A stretch of 64,000 bases of DNA from Petrolisthes cinctipes. Its lineage: Eukaryota; Arthropoda; Malacostraca; Decapoda; Porcellanidae. The notes under the pieces were generated by a model. That model was given only the letters and a program-made list of their open reading frames with translations, ran no database searches and was not told the DNA's origin. Numbering within the stretch: the first letter of the stretch is position 1; each line of letters starts with the position of its first letter. This document shows, in pieces, positions 14,901-29,939 of this stretch. The stretch is taken from NCBI GenBank assembly GCA_033782935.1, contig JAWQEG010001559.1, forward strand, positions 682,001 to 746,000, written 5' to 3'. The position numbers were made by a program, and so were the translations under genes.

Positions 14901-17900
14901 ACAAACTCTGTAATGACACTCACACACCCGCCACCATATGAATGACTGTTGATATTTACAGTCCAAGCACTGTCATGACACCCACACACCAACAACCCCA
15001 TAAATTATGGTTGATATTTAAAGTCCAAGCACTGTAATTACACCCACACACCCACCACCCCTTAAATGACTGTTAATATTTACAGTCCAAGCACTCTAAT
15101 GACACCCACAACCCTCTGAATAAATGTTGATATTTACAGTCAAAGCACTGTAATAACACCCACACAACCATCACCCCAAGAATGACTGTTGATACTTACA
15201 GTCCAAGCACTGTAATGACACCCACACACCCACCACTCCATGAATGACTGTTGATATTTACAGTCCAAGCTCTGTAATAACACTCACACACCTACCACCC
15301 TATGAATGACTGTTGATATTTACAGTCTAAGCACTGTAATGATACCCACACACCCACCACCCCATGATTGACTGTTGATATTTACAGTCCAAGCAATGTA
15401 ATGACACCAAACACCCACCACCCTATAAATGACTGTTGTTATTTACAGTCCAAGCACTGTAATGACACCCACAAACTCATCACCCTATAAATGACTGTTG
15501 ATATTTACAGTCCAAGCATTGTAATGACACCCACACACTCACGACCATGTTAATGACTGATTATATTTACAGTCCAAGCACTCTAATGTCACCCACACAC
15601 CAACCACCCTATGAATGACTTGATATTTACAGTCCAAGCACTGTAATGATACTCACACACCAACCACCCCATAAATAACTGTTGATATTTACAGTCCAAG
15701 GACTATAATGACACCCACACACTCACGACCCCATTAATGACTGTTGATATTTACAGTCCAAACACTCTAATGACACCCACCACCCTATAAATGACTGTTG
15801 ATATTTACAATCAAAGAACTGTATTTACACAAACACACCCACCACTCCATGAATGACTGTTGATATTTACAGTCCAAGTGCTGTAATGACAGCCACACAC
15901 CCACCACACCATAAATGACTGTTGATATTTACAGTCCAAGAACTGTAATGACACCCACACACCCACCACCCCATGAATGACTGTTGATATTTACATTCCA
16001 AGCTCTGTAATGACACCCACACACCAACCACCCCATGAATGACTGTTAATATTTACAGTCTAAGCACTCTAATGACACCCACCACCCCATGGATGACTGT
16101 AAATATTTGCAGTCCAAACACTGTAATGACACCCACACACCCACAACCCAATGAATGATGGTTGAAATTTACAGACCAAGAACTGTAATGACACAGACAC
16201 ACTCACCACCCCATGAATGAATTTTGATATTCCTAGTCCAAGCACTGTAATGACACCCACACACCAACCACCCCATGAATGACTGTTGATATTTTCAGTC
16301 CAAGCACTGTAATGACAACTATACAACCACCACCCGATGAATGACTGTTGATATTATTAGTTCAAGTCATGTAATGACATCCACACATCCACCACCCCAT
16401 ATATGACTGTTAATATTTACAGTCCAAGAACTGTAATGACTCCCACACACTCACCACCCCATGAATGATTGTTGATATTTACAGTTAAAACACTGTAATG
16501 ACCACCACACACCCACCACCCCATGAATGACTTTTGATAATTACAGTCCAAGCACTGTATTGACACCCCGACACCCACCACCCCTTGATTGACTGTTGAT
16601 ATTTATAGTCCAAGCAGTGTAATGATACCCAAACACCTACCACCCCATGAATAACTGTTGATATTTACAGTCCAAGCTCTGTAATGACAACCACACACCC
16701 ATCACCCCATGAATGACTGTTGATATTTATATTCAAAGCACTGTAATGACACCCCCACACCCACCAGCCCATGAATTATGGTTGATATATACATTTCAAG
16801 CACTGTAATGACACCCACACACCCACCACCCCATGAATGACTGTTGATATTTACAGTCCAAGCACTGAAATGATAGCCACACACCATCCACTTATTAAAT
16901 GACTGTTGATATTTACAGTCTAAGCACTGTAATGACACCCACACAACCACCACCTCATGAATGACTGTTAATATTTACAGTCCAAGCACTCTAATGATAC
17001 CCTCCACCCTATGATTGACTGTTGATATTTACAATCAAAACACTGTAATGACAACCACACACCCACCACCCCATGAACGACTGTTGATATTTACAGTCCA
17101 AACACTGTAATGAAACCCACACACCCACCACCCCATGATTGACTGTTGATATTTACAGTCCAAGCACTGAAATGATAGCCACACACCATCCACTTAATAA
17201 ATGACTGTTGATATTTACAGTCTAAGCACTGTAATGACACCCACACAACCACCACCTCATGAATGACTGTTAATATTTACAGTCCAAGCAATAATGACAC
17301 ACACACACACCACCCCATTAATGACTTGATATTTACAGTTCAAGCACTGTAATGATACCCACACACCAACCACCCCAAGAATGACAGTTGGTATTTACAG
17401 TCCAATCACTATAATGACACCCACACACCAACCACCCCAAGAATGACTGTTGATATTTACAGTCCAATCACTATAATGACTCCCACACAACCACAACCCC
17501 ATGAATGACTGTTGATATTTACAGTCCGAACACTGTAATGACACCCTCACACCCACCACGCCATGAAAGACTCTTGATATTTACAGTCAAAGCACTGTAA
17601 TGACACCCACACACTGACCACCCAATGAATTATGGTTGATATTTACAGTCCAAGCACTCTAATGACACCAACCACCCTATGAATGACTGTTGATATTTAC
17701 TGTCTAAGCACTCTAATGACACCCACACACCCACTACCTAATGATTGACTGTTGATATTTAAGTCCAAGCAATGTAATGACACCCAAACACCCACCACTC
17801 TATAAATGACTGTTAATATTTACAGTCAAAGCACTAATGACAGCTACACACCCACCACCCCATAAATGACTGTTGATATTTACAGTCCTAGCACTATAAT

Positions 17901-19499
17901 GACACCCACACACACACCATTTTATGAATGACTGTTGATATTTACAGTCAAAGCACTGTAATAACACCCCCACACCCACCACTCCATGAGTTATGGTTAA
18001 TATTTACAGTACAAGCACTGTAATGACACCCACACAACCACCATTCCATAAATGACTGTTGATATTTACAGTCCAAGCAATGTAATGACATCCACCACCT
18101 TATAAATGACTGTTGATATTTACAATCAAAACACTGTAATGACACCCAAACACCCACCACCCCATGAATGACTGTTGATATTTACAGTCCAAGCACTTTA
18201 ATGACACCCACACACCCACCACCCCATGATTGACTGTTGATATTTACAGTCCAAGCACTGTAATGACATCAACACACCCACCACTCATTAAATGACTGTT
18301 GATATTTACAGTCCAAGCTCTGTAATGACACTCACACACCCACCACCCTATGAATGACTGTTGATATTTACAAGCCAAGCACTGTAATGACACCCACACA
18401 CCCACCACCCTAGAAATGACTGTTGATATTTTCACTCCAAGCACTGTAATGACATTCACACACCCACCACCCCATAAATGACTGTTAATATTTACAGTCC
18501 ATGCACTCTAATGACACCCACCACCCTCTGAATGACTGTTGATATTTACAGTCCAAGCACTGTAATGACACCGACACTCTCACCACCCCATGAATGACTG
18601 TTGATATTTACAGTCGAAAAACTGTAATGACACCCACACACCCACCACCCCATGAATAACTGTTGATATTTACAGTCCAAGCACTCTAATGACACACACC
18701 ACCCTCTGAATAACTGTTGATATTTACAGTCAAAGCACTATAATAACACCCACACTCACACCACCCCATGAATGACTGTTGATATTTACAGTTCAAGCAA
18801 TAATGACACCCACACACCCACCACCCCATGAATGACTTGATATTTACAGTCCAAGCACGGTAATTACACCCACACACCCACAACCCAATGAATGACTGTT
18901 GATATATACAGTCCAAGCAATAATGACACCCACATACCCACCACCCCATGAATGACTTGATATTTACAGTCCAAGCACTATAATGACATTCACACACCCA
19001 CAACCCCATGAATGACTGTTAATATTTACAGTCCATGCACTCTAATGACACCCACCACCCTCTGAATGACTGTTGATATTTACAGTCAAAGCACTGTAAT
19101 AACACCCACACACCAACCACCCCATGAATGACTGTTGATATTCACAGTTCAAGCACTGTAATAACACCCACACACTCACCACTCCATAAATGACTTGATA
19201 TTTACAGTCGAAACACTGTAATGACACCCACACACCCACCACCCCATGAATAACTGTTGATATTTACAGTCCAAGCACTATAATGACACCCACCACCCTC
19301 TGAATGACTGCTGATATTTACAGTCGAAGCACTGTAATAACACCCTCACACCCACCACCCCATGAATGTCTGTTGATATTTACAGTCCAAGCAATAATGA
19401 CACCCACACACCCACCACCCCATGAATGACTTGATATTTACTGTCCAAGCACTGTAATGACACCCACACACCCACCACCCCATAAATGACTGTTGATAT

Positions 19500-19890
19500 T
19501 TACAGTCCAAGCACTGTAATTACACAAACACAAACTCACGACCCTATTAATGACTGTTGATATTTACAGTCCAAGCACTCTAATGACACCCACCACCCTA
19601 TGAATGACTGTTGATATTTACAATCAAAGAACTGTAATAACACCAACACACCCACCACCCCATGAATGACTCTTGATATTTACAATCAAAGAAATGTAAT
19701 AACACCAACACACCCACCACCCCATGAATGACTGTTGATATTTACAGTCCAAGCGCTGTAATGACAGCCACACACCCACCACCCCATAAATGAGTGTTGA
19801 TATTTACAGTCTAAGCACTCTCATGTCACCCACCACCCCAATAATGACTGTTGATATTTACAGTCCAAGCACTGTAATGACAACCACACA
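19500..19890 (+). repeat. Block duplicated at 21,613-22,003 (offset 2,113 bp)
   Basis: The ordered variants CTCACGACCCTATTAATG, AATCAAAGAACTGTAATAAC, TCCAAGCGCTGTAATGACAG and CACCCCAATAATGACTG recur exactly 2,113 bp later (for example 19,748 and 21,861). A weaker relative lies near 15,720-15,960. The copies part where the later one continues into the CACCTTGAGACCC variant. Confidence 0.75.
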
Positions 19891-22321
19891 CCCACCACCC
19901 CATGAATGACTGTTGATATTTACTGTCCAAGCTCTTTAATGACACCCACACACCCACCACCCTATGAATGACTATTAATATTTACAGTCCAAGCACTCTA
20001 ATGACACCCACCACACCATGGATGACTGTTAATATTTGCAGTCCAAACACTGTAATGACACCCACACACCCACCACCCAATGAATGATGGTTGAAATTTA
20101 CAGACCAAGAACTGTAATGACACCCACAAACCCACCACCCCATTAATGAGTGTTGATATTTTCAGTCCAAGCACTGTAATGACATCCACACACCCACCAC
20201 CCCATAAATGACTGTTAATATTTACAGTCCAAGCACTGTAATGACATCCACACATCCACCACCCCATGAATGACTGGTAATATTTACAGTCCAAGAACTG
20301 TAATGACTCCCTCACACTCACCACCCCATAAATGACTGTTGATATTTACAGTCGAAACACTGTAATGACCCCCACACACCCACCACCAAATGAATGACTG
20401 TTGATAATTACAGTCCAAACATTGTAATGACACCCCGACACCCACCACCCCTTAATTAACTGTTGATATTTATAGTCCAAGCACTGTACTGACACCCAAA
20501 CACCTACCACCCCATTAATGACTGTTGATATTTACAGTCCAAGCAATGTAATGACATCCACCATCATATAAATGACTGTTCATATTTACAATCAAAACAC
20601 TGTAATAACACCCACACACCAACCACCACATAAATGACTGTTGATATTCACAGTCCAAGCACTGTAATGACACCCACACATGCACCACCCCATGAATGAC
20701 TGTTGATATTTACAGTCCAAACACTGTAATGACATTTACACACCGACCACCCCATAAATGACTGTTGATATTTACAGTCCAAGCACTCTAATGACACCCA
20801 CCACCCTCTGAATAACTGTTGATATTTACAGTCAAAGCACTATAATAACACCCACACACCCACCACCCATGAATGACTGTTGATATTTACAGTCCAAGCA
20901 ATATTGTCACCCACACACTCACCACCCTATAAATGACTTGATATTTACAGTCCAAACACTGTAATGACACCCACACACCCACCACACCATGAATGACTGT
21001 TGATATTTACAGTCCAAGCACTATAATGACACCCACACACCCACCACCCCATGAATGACTGTTGATATTTACAGTCCATGCACTGTAATGAAACCCTCAC
21101 ACCCACCACCCAATGAACGACTGTTGATATTTACAGTCCAAGCACTGCAATGACACCAACACACACTCACGACCCCATTAATGACTCTTGATATTTACAG
21201 TCCAAGCACTCTAATGACACCCACCACCCTATGAATGACTGATGATATTTACAATCAAAGAACTGTAATAACACCAACACACCCACCACCCCATAAATGA
21301 CTGTTGATATTTACAGTCCAAGCACTCCCATGACACCCACCACCCCAATAATGACTGTTGATATTTAAAGTCCATGCACTGTAATGACACCCACACACCC
21401 ACAACCCCATGAATGACTGTTGATATTTACAGTCCAAGCTCTGTAATGACACTCACACACCCACCACCCCATGAATTATGGTTGATATTTACAGTCCAAG
21501 GACTCTAATGACACCCACACACCCACCATTTCATGAATGACTGTTGATATTTACAGTCACAGCACTGTAATGACACCCCCACACCAACCACCCCATGAAT
21601 GACTGTTGATATTCACAGTCCAAACACTGTAATGACACAAACACACACTCACGACCCTATTAATGACTGTTGATATTTACAGTCCAAGCACTCTAATGAC
21701 ACCCACCACCCTATGAATGACTGTTGATATTTACAATCAAAGAACTGTAATAACACCAACACACCCACCACCCCATGAATGACTGTTGATATTTACAATC
21801 AAAGAACTGTAATAACACCACCACACCCACAACCCCATGAATGACTGTTGATATTTACAGTCCAAGCGCTGTAATGACAGCCACACACCCACCACCCCAT
21901 AAATGACTGTTGATATTTACAGTCTAAGCACTCTCATGACACCCACCACCCCAATAATGACTGTTGATATTTACAGTCCAAGCACTGTTATGACACCTTG
22001 AGACCCGCCACCCCTTGATTGACTGTTGATTTTTATAGTTCAAGCACTGTAATGACACCCAAACACATACCACCCCATGAATGACTGTTGATGTTTACAG
22101 TCCAAGCTCTGTAATGACAACCACACACCTATCACCCCATGAATGACTGTTGATATTTACATTCAAAGCACTGTAATGACACACCCACACCCACCACCCT
22201 ATGAATTATGGTTGATATTTACAGTCCAAGCACTGTAATGACACCCACACACCCACCACCCCATGAATGACTGTTTATATTTAGAGTCCAAGGACTCAAA
22301 TGACACCCTCCACCCTATGAA

Positions 22322-22359
22322 TGACTGTAATGACACCCACACACCTACCACCCCATGAA
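22322..22359 (+). repeat. 38-bp deletion monomer
   Basis: The unit reads TGACTGTAATGACACCC and continues normally. It has lost 24 bp exactly between the first ACTGT and the second ACTGT of the standard monomer. Loss between two short direct repeats that are also arms of the hairpins fits slippage across a folded template. Other strongly shortened units lie near 12,690 (TAATG lost after CACTG) and 27,140. Confidence 0.85.
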
Positions 22360-23879
22360 TGAATGTTGATATTTACAGTTCAAGCACTGTAATGACAGCC
22401 ACACACCCACCACTCCTTAAATGACTGTTGATATTTACAGTCTAAGCACTGTAATGACACCCACACAACCCCCACCCTATAAATGACTGTTGATATTTAC
22501 AGTCCAAGCAATAATGACACACACACAACCACCACCCAATTAATGACTTGATATTTACAGTCCAAGCACTGTAATGACACCCACACACCAACCACCCCAT
22601 AAATGACTGTTGGTATTTAAAGTCCAAGCACTATAATGACACCCACACACCCACAACCCCATAAATGACTGTTGATATTTACAATCCGAACACTGTAATA
22701 ACACCCACACACCTACCATTTCATGAATGACTGTTGATATTTACAGTTAAAGCTCTGTAATGACACCAACACACCGACCACTCCATGAATTATTGTTGAT
22801 ATTTACAGTCCATGCACTATAATGACATCCATACACTCACCACCCCATTAATGACTGTTGATATTTATAGTCCAAGCACTCTAATGAAACCCACCACCCT
22901 ATGAATGACTGTTGATATTTACAGTCTAAGCACTCTAATGACACCCACACACCCACTACCTCATGATTGACTGTTGATATTTACAGTCCAAGCAATGTAA
23001 TGACACCCAAACACCCACCACTCTATAAATGACTATTGATATTTACAGTCCAAACACTGACATGACACCCTCACACCCACCACCCTATGAATGACTGTTG
23101 ATATTTATAGTCAAAGCACTGTAATGACACCCCCACACCCACCACCCCATGAGTTGTGTTTGATATTTACAGTCCAATCACTGTAATGACACCCTCACAC
23201 CCAACACCCCATGAATGACTCTTATATTTACAGTCAAAGCACTGTAATGACACCCACACACCAACCACCCCATGATTGACAGTTGGTATTTACAGTCCAA
23301 ACACTATAATGACACCCACACACCCATCACCCTATGAATGACTGTTGATATTTACAGTCCAAGCACTGTAATGCCACCCACCACCCCGTGAATGACTGTT
23401 GATATATACATTCAAAGCACTAATGACAGCCACACACCCACCACCCCATAAATGACTGTTGATATTTACAGTCCAAGCACTATAATGACACCCACACACC
23501 CACCATTTCATGAATGACTGTTGATATTTACAGTCAAAGCACTGTAATGACACCCCCACACCAACCACCACATGAGTTATGGTTGATATTAACAGTCCAA
23601 GCACTGTAATGACACCCACACAACCACCATTCCATAAATGACTGTTGATATTTACAGTCCAAGCAATGTAATGACATCCACCACCCTATAAATGACTGTT
23701 GATATTTATAATCAAAACACTGTAATGACACCCACTCACCCACCACCCTATGATTGACTGTTGATATTATTAGTCCAAGCACTATAATGACATCCACACA
23801 TCCACCACCCCATAAATGACTGTTAATATTTACAGTCCAAGAACTGTAATGACTCCCACACACTCACCACCCCATGAAT

Positions 23880-25100
23880 AACTGTTGATATTTACAGTCA
23901 AAACCCTGTAATGACCCCCACACACCCACCACCACATGAATGACTGTTGATAATTACAGTCCATGCACTGTAATGACACCTTGACACCCACCACCCCTTG
24001 ATTGACTGTTGATATTTATAGTCCAAGCACTGTAATGACACCCAAACACATACCACCCCATGAATGACTGTTGATATTTACAGTCCAAGCTCTGTAATGA
24101 CAACCACACACCCATCACCCCATGAATGACTGTTGATGTTTACATTCAAAGCACTGTAATGACACCCCCACACCCACCACCCCATGAATTATGGTTGATA
24201 TTTACAGTACAAGCACTGTAATGACACCCACACACCCACCACCCTATGAATGACTGTTGATATTTACATTCCAAGGACTCTAATGACACCCTCCACTCTA
24301 TGAATGACTGTTGATATTTACAATCAAAACACTGTAATGACACCCACATACCCACCACCCCATGAATGACTGTTGATATTTACAGTTCAAGCACTGTAAT
24401 GACACCCAGACACCACCCACCCCATGATTGACTTTTGATATTTACAGTCCAAGCACTGTAATGACAGCCACACACCCACCACTCCATAAATGACTGTTGA
24501 TATTTACAGTCTAAGCACTGTAATGACACCCACACACCAACCACCCCATAAATGACTGTTGGTATTTAGAGTCCAAGCACTATAAAGACACCCACACACC
24601 CACAACCCCATAAATGACTGTTGATATTTACAATCCGAACAAGGTAATGATACCCTCACACCCACCACCCCATGAATGATTCTTGATACTTACAGTCAAA
24701 GCACTGTAATGACACCCACACACCGACCACTCCATGAATTATTGTTGATATTTAAAGTCCATGCACTATAATGACACCCATACACTCACCACCTCATTAT
24801 TGACTGCAGACATTTACAGTCCAAGCACTCTAATGACACCCACCATCCTATGAATGACTGTTGATATTTACAGTCTAAGCACTCTAATGACACTAACACA
24901 CCCAGTACCTCATGATTGACTGTTGATATTTACAGTCCAAGCAATGTAATGACACCCAAACACCCACCACTCTATAGATGACTATTAATAAATACAGTCC
25001 AAACACTGAAATGACACCCTCACACCCACCACCCTATGAATGACTGTTGATATTTATAGTCAAAGCACTGTAATGACACCCCCACACCAACCACCCCATG
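23880..25100 (+). repeat. About 2.7-kb-offset higher-order block, copy 1
   Basis: The variants AGTCAAAACCCTGTAATGACC, GACACCTTGACACCC and CACTCTATAGATGACTATT occur in the same order again at about 26,614-27,880. The offset is 2,734 bp at the CCTTGACACC marker (23,981 and 26,715) and drifts to about 2,777 bp near 24,970, so small insertions or deletions separate the copies. A third, partial relative with CCTTGAGACCC starts near 21,990. Confidence 0.7.
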
Positions 25101-26613
25101 ATTGACAGTTGATATTATTAGTCCAAGCACTGTAATAACATCCTCACATCCACCACCCCATAAATGACTGTTAATATTTACAGTCCAAGAACTGTAATGA
25201 CTCCCACACACTCACCACCCCATGAATGAGTGTTGATATTTAGTCAAAGCATTGTAATGACACCCCAACACCCACCACCCCATGAGTTATGGTTGATATT
25301 TACAGTCCAAGCACTGTAATGACACCCACACAAACACCATTCCATAAATGACTGTTGATATTTACAGTCCAAGCAATGTAATGACACCCAAACACCCACC
25401 ACTCTATAGATGACTATTAATAAATACAGTCCAAACACTGAAATGACACCCTCACACCCACCACCCTATGAATGACTGTTGATATTTATAGTCAAAGCAC
25501 TGTAATGACACCCACACACCCACCACCCCATGATTGACTGTTGATATTTTCAGTCCAAGCACTGTAATAACATCCACACACCCACCACCCCATGAATGAC
25601 TGTTAATATTTTCAGTCCAAGAACTCTAATTACACCCACAACCCTCTGAATGACTGTTGATATTTACAGTCAAAGCACTGTAATAACACCCACACTCCAA
25701 CCACCCCATGAATGATTGTTGATATTCACAGTCCAAGCAGTGTAATGACACTAGCATACTCACCACCCCATGAATGACTGTTGATATATACAGTCCAAAC
25801 ACTGTAATGACACCCACACACCCACCACTCCATGAATAACTGTTGATATTTACAGTCCAAGCACTCTAATGACACCAACCACCCTCTGAATGACTGTTGA
25901 TATTTACAGTCAAAGCACTGTAATAACACCCACATACCCACCACCCCATGAATGACTGTTGATATTTACAGTCCAAGCAATAATGACACCCACACACCCA
26001 CCACCCCATGAATGACTTGATATTTACAGTCCAAGCACTATAATGACACCCACACACCCACCACCCCATGAATGACTGTTGATATTTACAGACAACACAC
26101 TGTAATGGCACCCACACACTCACCACGCCATGAATGACTGTTAATATTTACATTCCAAGCACTCTAATGACACCCACCACCCTCTCAATGACTGTTGATA
26201 TTTACAGTCAAAGCACTGTAATAACACCCACACACCAACCACCCCATGAATGACTGTTGATATTTACAGTCCAAACACTGTAATGACACTAACACACCCA
26301 CCACCCCATAAATAACTGTTGATATTTTACAGTCCAAGCACTGTAATGACACCCACCACCCTCTGAATGACTGTTGATATTTACATTCAAAGCACTGTAA
26401 TAACACCCACACACCCACCTGCCCATGAATGACTTTTGATATTTACCGTCCATGCAATAATGACACCCACACACCAACCACTCCATGAATGACTTGATAT
26501 TTACAGTCCAAGCACTGTAATGACACCCTCACACCCACCACCCCATGAACGACAGTTGATATTAACAGTCAAAGCACTGTAATGACACCATCACACCGAC
26601 CATCCCATAAATT

Positions 26614-27880
26614 ATGGTTGATATTTACAGTCAAAAACCCTGTAATGACCCCCACACACCCACCACCACATGAATGACTGTTGATAATTACAGTCCAAGC
26701 ACTGTAATGACACCTTGACACCCACCACCCCTTGATTGACTGTTGATATTTATAGTCTAAGCACTGTAATGACACCCAATCACATACCACCCCATGAATG
26801 ACTGTTGATATTTACAGTCCAAGCTCTGTAATGACAACCACACACCCATCAACCCATGAATGACTGATGATATTTACATTCAAAGCACTGTAATGACACC
26901 AACACACCCACCACCCCATGAATTATGTTTGATATTTACAGTCCAAGCACTGTAATGACACCCACACACCCACCACCCAATGAATGACTGTTAATATTTA
27001 CAGTCCAAGGACTCTAATGACACCCTCCACCCTATGAATGACTGTTGATATTTACAATCAAAACACTGTAATGACACACACACACCCACCACCCCATGAA
27101 TGACTGTTGATATTTACAGTTCAAGCACTGTAATGACACCCACATGATTGACTGTTGATATTTACAATCCAAGCACTGTAATGACAGCCACACACCCACC
27201 ACTCCATAAATGACTGTTGATATTTACAGTCTAAGCACTGTAATGACACCCACACAACCCCCACCCTATAAATGACTGTTGATATTTACAGTCCAAGCAA
27301 TACTGACACACACACACCCACCACCCCATTAATGTCTTGATATTTACAGTCCAAGCACTATAAAGACACCCACACACTCACAACCCCATAAATGACTGTC
27401 GATATTTACAATCCGAACACTGTAATGACACCCTCACACCCACCACCCCATGAATGACTCTTGATACTTGCAGTCAAAGCACTGTAATGACACCCACACA
27501 CCGACCACTCCATGAATTATTGTTGATATTTACAGTCCATGCACTATAATGACACCCATACACTCACCACCACATTAATGACTGTTGATATTTACAGTCC
27601 AAGCACTCTAATGACACCCTCCATCCTATGAATGACTGTTGATATTTACAGTCTAAGCACTCTAATGACACCCACACACCCACTACCTCATGATTGAATG
27701 TTGATATTTACAGTCCAAGCAATGTAATGACACCCAAACACCCACCACTCTATAGATGACTATTGATATTTACAGTCCAAACACTGAAATGACACCCTCA
27801 CACCCACCACCCTATGAATGACTGTTGATATTTATAGTCAAAGCACTGTAATGACACCCCCACACCCACCACCCCATGAG
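26614..27880 (+). repeat. About 2.7-kb-offset higher-order block, copy 2
   Basis: Second copy of the preceding block. It contains one strongly shortened monomer near 27,140, where CACACACCCACCACCCC is reduced so that GACACCCACA runs straight into TGATTGACTG. The corresponding monomer near 24,405 in copy 1 keeps its full length, so the loss followed the duplication. Confidence 0.65.
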
Positions 27881-29939
27881 TTGTGGTTGATATTTACAGT
27901 CCAAGCACTGTAATGACACCCACACACCCACAACCCCATAAATGACTGTTGATATTTACAGTCCGAACACTGTAATGAAACCCTCACACCCACCACCCCA
28001 TGAATGACTCTTGATATTTACAGTCAAAGCAATGTAATGACACCCACAAACCAACCACCCCATGAATGACTGTTGATATTTACAGTCAAAGCACTGTAAT
28101 GACACCCCAACACCTACCACCACATGAGTTATGGTTAATATTTACAGTCCAAGCACTGTAATGACACCCACACAAACACCATTCCATAAATGACTCTTGA
28201 TATTTACAGTCCAAGCAATGTAATGACATCCACCACCCTATAAATGACTGTTGATATTTACAATCAAAACACTGTAATGACACCCACACACCCACCACCC
28301 CATGATTGACTGTTGATATTTACAGTCCAAGCACTGTAATAACATCCACACACCCACCACCCCATGAATGACGGTTGATATTTACAGTCCAAGAACTGTA
28401 ATGAAAACCACACACCCACCACCCCATAATTTACTGTTGATATTTACAGTCCAAGCACTGTAATGACACCCACACACCCACAACCCCATGAATGACTGTT
28501 GATATTTACAGTCTAAGCACTCTAATAATACCCACCACCCTATGAATGACTGTTGATATTTACAATCAAATCACTGTAATGACACCCATACACCCACCAC
28601 CACATGAAAGACTGTTGATATTTACAGTCCAAGCACTGTAATGACACCCACACACCCACCACCCCATGATTGATCATTGATATTTACAGTCCAAGCACTG
28701 TAATGACACCCCCACACCCACCACTTCATGAATTATGGTTGATATTTACAGTCCAAGCAATGTAATGACACCCACACAACCACCACCCGATGAATAACTG
28801 TTGATATTTACAGTCCAAGCACGGTAATGACACCCACCACCCTATGAATGACGGTTGATAATTACAATCAAAACACTGTAATGACACCCACACACCCACC
28901 ACCCCAAGAGTGACTGTTAATATTTACAGTCCAAGCACTGTAATGACACCCACACACCCACCACCCCATGATTGACTGTTGATATTTATAGTTCAAGCAC
29001 TGTAATGACATCCACACACCCACCACCCCATAATTGACTGTTGATATTTACAGTCCAATCACTGTAATGACATCCACACACCCACCACCCATGAATTACT
29101 GTTAAAATTTACAGTCCAAGCATTCTAATGACACTCACCAACCTCTGAATTACTGTTGATATTTACAGTCAAAGCAATGTAATAACACCCACACACTCAC
29201 CAAACCATAAATAACTGTTATTATTTACAGTCCAAGCACTGTAATGACACCCACACCCTCACCACCCAATGAATGATGATTGATATTTACAGTCCAAGAA
29301 CTGCAATAACACCCACACACTCAACACCCTATAAATGACTGTTGATATTTACAGTCCAAGCACAGTAACAACACCCACACACCCATCACCCTATGATTGA
29401 CTGTTGATATTTACAGTCCAACCTCTGTAATGCTACCCACCAACCAATAAATGACTGTTGATATTTACACTCAAAGCACTGTAATGACACCCCAACACCC
29501 ACGACCCATGAATTATAGTTGATATTTACAGTCCAAGCACTGTAATGACACCCACACACCCACAACCCCATGAATGACTGTTGATATTTATAGTCCAAGC
29601 ACTCTAATGATACCCACCACCCTATGAATGACTGTTAATATTTTAATTAAATCACTGTAATGGCACCCATACACCCACTACTTCATGAATGACTGTTGAT
29701 ATTTACAGTCCAAGCACTGTAATTAAGCCAACACACCCACCACCCCATGATTGACTGTTGATATTTACAGTCCAAGCACTGTAATGACACCCACACACCC
29801 ACAACCCCATGAATGACAGTTGATATTTACAGTCCAAGCACTCTAATGATATCCACCACCTTATGAATGACTGTTAATATTTTAATCAAATCACTGTAAT
29901 GACACTCACCCAACCACCACCCTATGAATGACAGATGAT

